NCBI GenBank assembly: GCA_024919175.1
Contig: CP103804.1
Location: 372,001 to 436,000, forward strand
Source: Clostridioides difficile
GTDB lineage: Bacteria; Bacillota; Clostridia; Peptostreptococcales; Peptostreptococcaceae
Direction: 5' to 3'
Length of the DNA stretch: 64,000 bases
Part shown: positions 52,646-60,644 of the stretch, piece after piece
Layout of the letters: the number at the start of each line of letters is the position of its first letter
Position numbering within the stretch: the first letter of the stretch is position 1
The notes under the pieces: model-generated
The model's database searches: none
What the model saw: only the letters and a program-made list of their open reading frames with translations
What the model was told of the DNA's origin: nothing
Program-made: the position numbers and the translations under genes

Positions 52646-53119
52646 TCATAGTTCATTGCATTTTAATCTTTTATTTCTAAATTTTAATGATTCTGGGTGC
52701 AAACATTCTTCTAATTCAATAAAATAATTGTATAATTCTATGCTGTCATTAAACATATTTGTTTTTATCCAATATCTACCCTTTAGAAAGCCTCCCTCAT
52801 TAATTTTTAGATACATTTTTTTGTCATGAAATTCTCTTATTCTTATTTTTTTTATATCTTTAATTTCATACTTATGTGTAGTATTAAATGAACTAAAACA
52901 TATGTGTTTATTATCCATAGTAATCAGTTTAGGATTACTTGAAGATACAAAAGTATTAAATACTCCATAAGTACAAATAACTATCATCAAACTATATATA
53001 TTTATATTAAGATTCATGTAATTGTTAAATAGTGCATAAATCAATATTAAAATCATAAAAATCCCTGGTATTGTTACACTAACTATATATCTTCTAGAAT
53101 CATATATATATTTCTTCAT
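52646..53119 (-). CDS. Hypothetical membrane protein with PH-like domain
   Basis: 157-residue protein I do not recognise. Two hydrophobic spans (about 11-31 and 38-56) form an N-terminal hairpin. They are followed by a beta-rich cytoplasmic region (KLITMDNKHICFSSFNTTHK, then EIKDIKKIRIREFHDKKMYL) that resembles bacterial PH-like domains. It lies 29 bases after the IIC gene and before the aldolase, so it is probably co-transcribed. A link to the transporter is inference only. Confidence 0.75.
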   Translation of the reverse strand: MKKYIYDSRRYIVSVTIPGIFMILILIYALFNNYMNLNINIYSLMIVICTYGVFNTFVSSSNPKLITMDNKHICFSSFNTTHKYEIKDIKKIRIREFHDKKMYLKINEGGFLKGRYWIKTNMFNDSIELYNYFIELEECLHPESLKFRNKRLKCNEL

Positions 53120-53148
53120 AATTTATACACTCCTTAATAAAATTACAT

Positions 53149-54504
53149 TTAAGCTTCATCTTGTATAGACAATGCTTTATTTTCCTTTATTATTCTGTTT
53201 CTATTATAGATGGCCATTCCTAAAGCTATGACTGCCAAAATTATTCCTCCAATTACTTTGTAATTCATAATTTTTACAAATACCCAACTTAATGGATTTG
53301 CACCATCACAAATACTTGAAATCATGGTTGCTCCTTCAGGCATCTTAAAACTTGCATTTAAAGCCATTTGAGTAAATAGTGGTGCCAAATCAGTTGCAAT
53401 TAATAATCCAGAAGTAATAATAACTATTCCTATTATTAGAGTCCTAAATACATTTCCTTTTGTAATTGGAACAATTAAAACAAGTGCAAATGGTATTACA
53501 GCTAAATCTGCAAATGGTAAAACCTTATTACCTGGTAAAATAGCTGCTATAACTATAGTTAGAGGCACTAGTACTAACGCAACTGACAATGTAACAGGAT
53601 GTCCTATTCCTACTGCTGAATCTAAACCGATATATATCTTGCCTCTATTTTTAAATCTCTTTTCAATAAATTCTTGTGCTGCCTCTGATACTGGCAACAA
53701 ACCTTCCATTAACAAAGCTGCCATCTTTGGAATTAGTATTAAAACAGCTCCCATAGTTATCCCTAACTGCAATATACCTTTTATGTCATACTTCGCTGCA
53801 ATACCAATTATTATCCCTATTAAAGACCCCATTATTAAAGGTTCTCCAAATAGACCAAATTTTTTCTGTAATGTGTCAGCATTTATTTCAATTTTATTTA
53901 TCCCTGGAATCAAATCTAGTACTTTATTTACAACTATAGCAATTGGAACAAATGCTTGTGTAAATCCATGAGGAAGAGATATACCTGGCATTCCTAAGTA
54001 TTCTTCTATACCTGGAGCTGTTAAATCTGCCATTACTAAAACAATTACCATATTTGCTACTGCTGCAAATATTCCCCATATAACACTTTGTGTAGCTCCT
54101 GCCACTAAAGCTCCTGTAAATGCAAAGTGCCAGTAATCCCATATATCTACATCAACAGTTTGAGTTGTATTAGTAATTAACATAACTATGTTTACTACAA
54201 GACCTATTGGAATAATTAAAGCTCCTACTGTTGATGCAAAAGCTATAGCTGATGCTGCTGGCCATCCAACATCTATTATTGATAAACTTAATCCTAAGTT
54301 TTTGACCATTTGTTGTGTAGCTGGACCTAAGTTATCTGTTAACAAAGCTATAATAGTATTAAGACCTATAAATCCAACCCCTACTGTCAAACCAGCTCTT
54401 AAAGATTTTCCAAGCTTTGTGCCTAATATCAAGCCAAAAATACATATTATTATTGGCATCATTACTTGTGCACCTAAACCAACAATGAAATTTAATATCG
54501 CCAT
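53149..54504 (-). CDS. PTS system galactitol-type IIC component
   Basis: Membrane permease of a phosphotransferase importer, 451 residues with about ten to twelve hydrophobic spans, resembling GatC. Family-like segments include GLTVGVGFIGLNTIIALL near the start, GMPGISLPHGFTQAFVPIA and GLDSAVGIGHPVTLSVALVLVP. It works with the adjacent IIB and IIA proteins. The GatC family takes hexitols and some pentitols; the substrate here is unknown. A 12-pair hairpin lies just upstream of its ribosome-binding site. Confidence 0.9.
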   Translation of the reverse strand: MAILNFIVGLGAQVMMPIIICIFGLILGTKLGKSLRAGLTVGVGFIGLNTIIALLTDNLGPATQQMVKNLGLSLSIIDVGWPAASAIAFASTVGALIIPIGLVVNIVMLITNTTQTVDVDIWDYWHFAFTGALVAGATQSVIWGIFAAVANMVIVLVMADLTAPGIEEYLGMPGISLPHGFTQAFVPIAIVVNKVLDLIPGINKIEINADTLQKKFGLFGEPLIMGSLIGIIIGIAAKYDIKGILQLGITMGAVLILIPKMAALLMEGLLPVSEAAQEFIEKRFKNRGKIYIGLDSAVGIGHPVTLSVALVLVPLTIVIAAILPGNKVLPFADLAVIPFALVLIVPITKGNVFRTLIIGIVIITSGLLIATDLAPLFTQMALNASFKMPEGATMISSICDGANPLSWVFVKIMNYKVIGGIILAVIALGMAIYNRNRIIKENKALSIQDEA

Positions 54505-54531
54505 CTAAATTTCCTCCTTTATTTAATTTTC

Positions 54532-54561
54532 AGTCTCTAAAATCGCAAAATTTTAGAGACT
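54532..54561 (-). other. 12-pair hairpin between IIB and IIC genes
   Basis: AGTCTCTAAAAT (54532-54543) and its perfect reverse complement (54550-54561) flank a six-base loop. No U-tract follows on the transcribed strand, so it is more likely a processing or mRNA-stabilising hairpin than a terminator. Confidence 0.65.
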
Positions 54562-54581
54562 ATTTCATTTAAAAATTCAAA

Positions 54582-54884
54582 TTATAACTCTAATTTTTCA
54601 AGCACTTCTTTGATTAATTTATCCATTCCTACTCCAGTTAAAAAAGGTAGCCCATTTATTACAGGTGTTTTTATACTACTAGATATTTGTGTAGTACAGA
54701 TTATTAAATCATAATCTGGTGCTTTTGAAGCGACTTCTACTACTTTACATTGAGTAATACTAACCATATCTAATTTCTTAGCTTCTTCTAATGCCTTCTT
54801 TAATTTATTTATAGCAATTGTTGAAGTACATACTCCTGTTCCACATGCAACTAATATTTTTTTAGTCACATTATTCACCCCCAT
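54582..54884 (-). CDS. PTS system galactitol-type IIB component
   Basis: Cytoplasmic phosphocarrier, 100 residues. The N-terminal P-loop VACGTGVCTSTIAINKLKKA carries the cysteine that would be phosphorylated (Cys near residue 14, CGTGVCTST). This is typical of GatB/SgaB-like IIB proteins. It lies between the IIA and IIC genes. Confidence 0.93.
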   Translation of the reverse strand: MGVNNVTKKILVACGTGVCTSTIAINKLKKALEEAKKLDMVSITQCKVVEVASKAPDYDLIICTTQISSSIKTPVINGLPFLTGVGMDKLIKEVLEKLEL

Positions 54885-54966
54885 TAAAATTATTTTATTT
54901 TTAAAGATATCTGTAATTAGAAATCTTTGATAACTTTTTTATATTTTTAATACCATTTATGTATAT

Positions 54967-55431
54967 TTAATTATTCAGTTTAGAATTTAATAAATCACTT
55001 ACACTTTCTTCACTTAAATCAATAATATTATTTAACATATTTTCATCTTGGAATATGGTCATTAGTCTTTCTAATAGTTGTAATTGCTCTTGTGGTTCTT
55101 TAACTGCCAACATAAATATGACCTTTACATCAATTTCAGTGTCATCTGTACCCATCATTATGAATTTTACAGGTTCATTTAATATACCAATAGCTATCCC
55201 TGGCTCATTTACATGCACTATATCTGTATGTGGAATTGCTATTCCATAGATTCCTGTTGGCAGTCCTGTAGCATATTTTTTCTCTCTTTCTATGACTGCT
55301 TCTATATAACTTTCTTTTACATATTGCTTATCAAACAAACGTTGTCCCAAAAACTTCAAAGCGTCTTCATTACTTGATACTTCAATATCTTTAAAAATTA
55401 AATTACTACTGATTATTTGCATTGACTCCAT
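54967..55431 (-). CDS. PTS system IIA component (fructose/mannitol/galactitol type)
   Basis: 154-residue phosphocarrier of the PTS_EIIA_2 fold. The phospho-accepting histidine is in TGIYGIAIPHTDIVHVNEPG (about residue 65). Its start overlaps the end of the regulator gene by 26 bases, so the two are co-transcribed and probably coupled. It passes phosphate from HPr to the adjacent IIB. The regulator's own C-terminal domain belongs to the same fold. Confidence 0.93.
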   Translation of the reverse strand: MESMQIISSNLIFKDIEVSSNEDALKFLGQRLFDKQYVKESYIEAVIEREKKYATGLPTGIYGIAIPHTDIVHVNEPGIAIGILNEPVKFIMMGTDDTEIDVKVIFMLAVKEPQEQLQLLERLMTIFQDENMLNNIIDLSEESVSDLLNSKLNN

Positions 55432-58357
55432 CTAATATCATCTCCCTAATAAAATCTCTATCTTTAATGTTTTTAATTTTTTTAAATTCATCTGTTTCTA
55501 TAAATGTAAGTAGAGTATTCAATGGATTAAAACATTTCTGGTCTACAGCTAGTAGAAGTATTATTTTTACTTTGTTTTTACTCCATACAATAGGATTTTT
55601 TAAGATAGCTATGCTTATTGCTGGTCTGATTACATCAATTCCATCTGTATGAGGTATTGCTATTCCGTCTGACAACTCAGTTGGAAATAAATTATCTCTT
55701 TCCACTACTTTTTTATAGAAATTTTTTGTTACATAGCCTTTTTCTTTTAGTTTTTTGCTCATATATTTAAGAACTTCTTCTTTTGATTTAATTTCTAAAT
55801 CTACAAATATATCTTCTTTTTGAATTAAATCAGACAATTCATATTTTTTATTTGTTGTGGCAATTTGATTTGTATCAATTAAGTTATTTATTTGATTCAA
55901 TTTTGTTTTATCATCAATGTCTACTAGGCTAAAAAATGGGATGTTTGGTATCTGAGGGTCAATTGTTCCAACTATTGCGATTACATTTTTTTCATTGCTT
56001 ATTTGTTTTATCTCTAAATCAAGACTTGGATACTCAATCATACCAATAGTCTCTATATCAACCTTTTCATTTATCCCTTTAATACTGTCTTCTAAACTTT
56101 GCTTTATCTTACAGGCTCCTCCTAATCCAGTAATACATAATGTTACAATTATAGGCTTTCTATTGTATATCTTTGAATTGTGCTCTTTACTAACTTTATC
56201 TTTCACTAATGGCTCTATATTTTTAACTTCATCAACTATCTCATCTATTGTCAAATCTGGTAGAACTGCTCTTCGTATGACTTCTATACAGAGTAATGTA
56301 TCAAATCTAGATATTGTTCTTATATCAATCCCTGTTTTTCCAGAGATAATATCTCCAAAGTATGAAAGTGAACCCATATCAACTAATATAATTACTCCTC
56401 TTCCTTCATCAATATCTTTTATTACATTAGTAGCTTCTTCAATCATCTCTTCTGGCTTTTTCTCAAATGGCATATCCAAATACCTTGCATGATTAATACC
56501 TAACAACTTATTGGTAACCTCACACACAGATGATGCAACTCTTCCATGTGCCATGAGAAGTACACCTATCTTTTTTTGTTCAGAAATTTCTCTTCTACTA
56601 CTCATTTTAAAATATATTGCTATTATACCTATTTCTTCTTTTGGCAAATTTATATTATATCTTTCCTTTAGATGTTGTGCTACCTTTTCTGCTACAGAAT
56701 ACTCTAATGGATAATTTCCTATTATCTCTTTCAAATGAGCATTTGATATTAATTTTCCTTCTTTTAATCTTTCAAAAGCTGCTTTTAAATGAACTGCTAG
56801 ACATAAGTGTAGATTTGGTTCTAATGAATTAAGATACTGTGATGCTATTTTGATTACTTCGCAAGTTAACTCTACAATGTATTTTCCAACAATAGGACTT
56901 ATATCAGGTAAATTCTCAGTAATAGAAACTTTTTTAACTTGTTTTATATACTTCTGAATACAGCTTTCTAATTCGCCTCCAACAATCCTATTGATAACAT
57001 CAAAGTCTAAGCCTTGTTCTAATAAATCAATGTGTCTTCTTTCAGTAAGTTTGTATATTTCATCTGGGAAAGTATATATATCTTCATTTTTCTTTTCTAT
57101 CTCAACTTGAGGGTCTGAATCTATAATTAAATCTCCATCTACATAATTTTCTATCTTTCCTCTACAGTTTCTTATCCTTATAAGACCTTGTTTCACATAC
57201 CCAGGTACATCTGATATATTTATAGTTACTTCTTTTTGTTTATTTGTAAGTTGATTTAATAGTCCTCTAGCACAAGCTACTTGAATATCACTTCTAAGCT
57301 GACCTACATTTCCTATACAATCATAAAGCATAAGGGCTTTTAAGACATCTGATTTTATGTGTATGTTTGCCCCCATTCTTTGAGCTTCTATTAAGAAAAA
57401 ATTATTTATAATGTCAAACCTTTCATTTAATGGTCTTGCAACTAATTCTGGTATTTCAATTGTCACAGGTATACGTCTTTTAAAAGTATTAAGTAAATGA
57501 GAATCTATTGGTTCAGAAGTTGCAGAAATAATCATTACATTTATTTTATTTGTAAGCTTTGTTTCTCCTAATTTTCTAACCATTCCCTTATCAATCAATT
57601 GAAATAGTATTTCTTGACCTTCATAAGGCAATCTATGTATTTCATCTATAAACAATATACCCCCATCTGCTTTTGATACTAACCCTTCTTTAGTTTCATC
57701 AGCTCCTGTAAAAGCACCCTTAACATGACCAAATAATTGAGATAACAAAAGTTGTGGATTTTCTGAGTAGTCTGCTGCATTAAAGACTACAAATGGTGCA
57801 TTTTTAGGAAATCTAGATGATTCTACTGCAAAGTTATACATGCACTCTGCTAACTCACTTTTTCCAACGCCAGTTGGCCCCATAATGATAGTATGCAATC
57901 CATGAGGAGGATAAAGTATAGCAGCCTTAGCTAATTTGATGATTGTACTTAAACTTCCAGTACTTCCTATTAATTTATCAAAGGCCACATCTATTTTTTC
58001 TTCTTTAGCATTTAGTTCCTCTTTTTTATCATCATTTTCTTTATCATGTTTTAAATCACCAGAACCTTGAATTTCTTTTAAATACTGTATAACTGTAAAT
58101 CTTGATACAGTAAATCCAGTACTATTTAATCTTCTTGTTATATCATTTTTATTTATATTTTTTTCTTCTTTTACAATATCTTTTATAGCTTTAATCAAAA
58201 CAACTTTTCTTCTTTGTCTAGAATCTTCTATTTTTAATTCATTTCTTAAAAAGGTAACATCTTCTCTTCGAATATTTAACATACTTGAAATTGCTTCATC
58301 TGTTAAAGGATTTTTCTTATCTTCATTTTCAATTAAGTTTTTTATTCTTTGCCTCAT
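55406..58357 (-). CDS. LevR-type sigma-54-dependent activator with PRD and PTS domains
   Basis: 983-residue activator. Domains: N-terminal HTH-like region (about 1-100); AAA+ domain (about 125-375) with Walker A GPTGVGKSELAE, GAFTGAD (sigma-54 contact), Walker B GGILFIDEIHRLP and an arginine-finger region; PRD (about 430-570) with conserved His; EIIA-Man-like domain (about 575-700) with LLMAHGRVASSV; a degenerate GGACKIKQS region; and a C-terminal EIIA-2 domain (about 835-980) with GIAIPHTDGIDV. PTS phosphorylation presumably tunes activity. A -24/-12 promoter lies directly in front. Substrate unknown. Confidence 0.95.
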   Translation of the reverse strand: MRQRIKNLIENEDKKNPLTDEAISSMLNIRREDVTFLRNELKIEDSRQRRKVVLIKAIKDIVKEEKNINKNDITRRLNSTGFTVSRFTVIQYLKEIQGSGDLKHDKENDDKKEELNAKEEKIDVAFDKLIGSTGSLSTIIKLAKAAILYPPHGLHTIIMGPTGVGKSELAECMYNFAVESSRFPKNAPFVVFNAADYSENPQLLLSQLFGHVKGAFTGADETKEGLVSKADGGILFIDEIHRLPYEGQEILFQLIDKGMVRKLGETKLTNKINVMIISATSEPIDSHLLNTFKRRIPVTIEIPELVARPLNERFDIINNFFLIEAQRMGANIHIKSDVLKALMLYDCIGNVGQLRSDIQVACARGLLNQLTNKQKEVTINISDVPGYVKQGLIRIRNCRGKIENYVDGDLIIDSDPQVEIEKKNEDIYTFPDEIYKLTERRHIDLLEQGLDFDVINRIVGGELESCIQKYIKQVKKVSITENLPDISPIVGKYIVELTCEVIKIASQYLNSLEPNLHLCLAVHLKAAFERLKEGKLISNAHLKEIIGNYPLEYSVAEKVAQHLKERYNINLPKEEIGIIAIYFKMSSRREISEQKKIGVLLMAHGRVASSVCEVTNKLLGINHARYLDMPFEKKPEEMIEEATNVIKDIDEGRGVIILVDMGSLSYFGDIISGKTGIDIRTISRFDTLLCIEVIRRAVLPDLTIDEIVDEVKNIEPLVKDKVSKEHNSKIYNRKPIIVTLCITGLGGACKIKQSLEDSIKGINEKVDIETIGMIEYPSLDLEIKQISNEKNVIAIVGTIDPQIPNIPFFSLVDIDDKTKLNQINNLIDTNQIATTNKKYELSDLIQKEDIFVDLEIKSKEEVLKYMSKKLKEKGYVTKNFYKKVVERDNLFPTELSDGIAIPHTDGIDVIRPAISIAILKNPIVWSKNKVKIILLLAVDQKCFNPLNTLLTFIETDEFKKIKNIKDRDFIREMILDGVNANNQ

Positions 58358-58387
58358 TTGTAATTGCCCCTCCTTACTATTTATATA

Positions 58388-58403
58388 AGCAACTTACATG
58401 CCA
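58388..58403 (-). promoter_or_regulatory. Sigma-54 (-24/-12) promoter of the regulator-PTS operon
   Basis: Minus-strand TGGCATGTAAGTTGCT has the sigma-54 pattern: GG (58401-58402) and GC (58389-58390) with exactly ten bases between them. The predicted start, near 58377, is just upstream of AAGGAGGGG and the regulator ATG at 58357. With a GAFTGA-type activator as the first gene, positive autoregulation is the simple reading. Confidence 0.85.
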
Positions 58404-58640
58404 CATAGTGTTTTTTTTGTGCTAATTTTTACTTCATAAACTTATAACGTTTAAATCAAGCTATTCTTTTGTTTAAATATTAAGAAAATTTTTTTTATTT
58501 TTTACAAATAATACTCTCTTAAAAAACAAAAAAATCTTTTCTCTTAAATCTTTATGTAATAAATCTAAAGTTACACCATTATTCTATATTACTATCTTTT
58601 TTGTACAACAAAAACTACAAATAATTTTATGTTATATTTT
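58404..58640. other. AT-rich region upstream of the sigma-54 promoter
   Basis: No gene recognised. An enhancer-like site for the activator is expected here; a near-palindrome TTTTTTGTACAACAAAAA around 58597-58614 is one weak candidate, about 200 bases upstream of the promoter. Confidence 0.35.
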
Positions 58641-58643
58641 TCC

Positions 58644-58694
58644 AAAAAAATACCCCTTTTTGTATAAATACATACATTTATACAAAAAGGGTAT
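58644..58694 (-). terminator. Intrinsic terminator after acoL
   Basis: Minus-strand ATACCCTTTTTGTATAAATG and its complement form a stem of about 20 pairs around a tiny loop, followed by seven U. It cleanly ends the aco operon. Confidence 0.93.
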
Positions 58695-58745
58695 GGCTAA
58701 TTGAGTGTTTCAAGATTTTATATTATACAAACTTAGGTTAATAGC

Positions 58746-60476
58746 TTATTTTTTTGGTAGATGTAAGCATTCACCATTTACATCTGCTAAAGCTTCCATC
58801 AGAGCTTCTGAAGTACATGGATGACCAAAAATCAAATCACTAGCTTCATCAGCAGGTATTTCTAATGCCTTAAATGATGCTGCATGATTTATAAGTTCTG
58901 CTACACCACATCCAAACATATGCACACCTAAAATTTCTCCATATTTAGCATCTGATATTACTTTTACATATCCTTGTTCTTGCCCAGAAGCTAAAGCTCT
59001 TCCATTTCCAGCAAAGTTAAATTTACCGATTTTTATATTATATTTTTGCTTAGCATCTTCTTCTGTAAGTCCAACTGATGCAACCTCTGGAACTGTATAA
59101 ACACAACTAGGTAATGCACTTAAATCTACTTCTTCATCCATACCTAAAGCATTTGAAGCTGCTACCTCTCCCATTTTAAAAGCTGCATGAGCTAGCATTA
59201 TACCTCCAGTAACATCACCTACTGCATATATACTTGGTATACTTGTTTCCATTTTGCTATTTACAACTATTGAACCTCTATCTATTTTAATATCTAAGTC
59301 TTCTATACCAGATAGATTAGCTTGTCTTCCTATAGCATATAGACCTAAATCTGCCTTTATTGGTTCTTCTCCTTCAATACATACTATTATTTTATTTCCT
59401 TCTTCTTTAAATTCAGAAACTTTCTTTTCAGTTAATATATTTATTCCCTTTTTCTTAAGTGAATCCCTTAAAGACTGGCACAATTCTTTGTCCATTCTTG
59501 GAATTATTCTATCTTCCATTTCTATTACAGTTACTTTAGAACCTCTTGAGTTGAATATCTCTGCAAATTCACAGCCTATTACTCCACCACCAATTATTAC
59601 TAGCTCTTCTGGTACTATATCCAAATCTAAAGCTTCTGTACTAGTTATTATTAATTTTGATTCTATCCCTTTTATTGGCAGGATTCTCACCTTAGAACCA
59701 GTGGCAATTATTGTATTCTCTGTGTCTAAAACTTTTCCATCTGATAATATTACTTTATGTGCTTCTTTGACAGTAGCTTTAAGATTAAATACATCTACTC
59801 CCCTGCTCTTTAACAATCCACCAACACCAGCTGTAAGTTTTTTAACTACTCTGTTTTTATACTTTATAGCCTTTTTTATATCTTGTTCCTTATCAACAGA
59901 TACTTTTACACCTCTCTTTGATAATTGTTCAATTTCTTCTAATATTTCTACTGTTTTAACATAAGTTTTTGTAGGAATACAACCTCTATTTAGGCAAGTT
60001 CCTCCTAATGTATCCTCTTCTACTAATGCAACTTTTCCACCTAACATAGCTGCTTTTAATGCTGATAAATACCCTCCAGGTCCTCCACCTATTACTACCA
60101 CATCGTAATCATGATTACTCTCTTTTTTAATTTTCTTTTCCTCTTTTATTTCTATTTTTTCTGTTTCAACAGTTAAATCTTCTTTTGATACGTTTCCAGA
60201 TAAGTATTTAGCCTTTACTTCTTCTTGCTTTTCTCCCTTTTCTGCTATTACACCTATTACTGTAAATACTGGTAATACTTCGCCTTCTTCTTTATGTATA
60301 ATTGCAGCAAGTATACCTTCTCCTTCTGATTCTATTTCCATGTTAACTTTATCTGTTGTTATCTCTAGTATAGGTTCTCCAATTTTTACTTCTTCGCCTT
60401 CTTGTTTTAGCCAAGATACTATAGTACCTTCTTCCATAGCTACTCCAGCTTTTGGCATTATGACTTCTACTGACAT
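58746..60476 (-). CDS. acoL: Dihydrolipoamide dehydrogenase (E3) with N-terminal lipoyl domain
   Basis: 576-residue E3. Residues 1-78 are a lipoyl domain with the lysine to be lipoylated at residue 43 (EITTDKVNMEIES). A charged linker (79-120) leads to the flavoprotein: FAD motif VVVIGGGPGGYLSALKAA, redox disulphide GGTCLNRGCIPTK, NAD motif VIIGGGVIGCEFAEIF, second FAD site YAVGDVTGG and the C-terminal His-Glu HPCTSE. Normal E3 without this domain is about 460-475 residues. It is the last gene of the aco operon, 168 bases after acoC. Confidence 0.95.
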   Translation of the reverse strand: MSVEVIMPKAGVAMEEGTIVSWLKQEGEEVKIGEPILEITTDKVNMEIESEGEGILAAIIHKEEGEVLPVFTVIGVIAEKGEKQEEVKAKYLSGNVSKEDLTVETEKIEIKEEKKIKKESNHDYDVVVIGGGPGGYLSALKAAMLGGKVALVEEDTLGGTCLNRGCIPTKTYVKTVEILEEIEQLSKRGVKVSVDKEQDIKKAIKYKNRVVKKLTAGVGGLLKSRGVDVFNLKATVKEAHKVILSDGKVLDTENTIIATGSKVRILPIKGIESKLIITSTEALDLDIVPEELVIIGGGVIGCEFAEIFNSRGSKVTVIEMEDRIIPRMDKELCQSLRDSLKKKGINILTEKKVSEFKEEGNKIIVCIEGEEPIKADLGLYAIGRQANLSGIEDLDIKIDRGSIVVNSKMETSIPSIYAVGDVTGGIMLAHAAFKMGEVAASNALGMDEEVDLSALPSCVYTVPEVASVGLTEEDAKQKYNIKIGKFNFAGNGRALASGQEQGYVKVISDAKYGEILGVHMFGCGVAELINHAASFKALEIPADEASDLIFGHPCTSEALMEALADVNGECLHLPKK

Positions 60477-60644
60477 AGGCTATCCTCCTATTTATTTTTT
60501 ATATATTTTAGTTAATCCTCTCATATTTATACAGATATTTTTTACAAATAACATTACACATAATAATTTTGAATCTATTAAAATTACATACTTACTTTTA
60601 TGTAGTCTCTTCTATCTATTACATAAATAATAAAATATCAAAAC

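Noticed and set aside
52636..52655. Short direct repeats CATAGTTCATAGTTCAT after the PH-like gene
   Set aside because: Only two to three copies of a seven-base unit; looks like simple slippage with no evident role.
53924..54142. 72-codon Ser/Tyr-rich frame within the IIC gene
   Set aside because: Out-of-frame shadow on the same strand; no ribosome-binding site.
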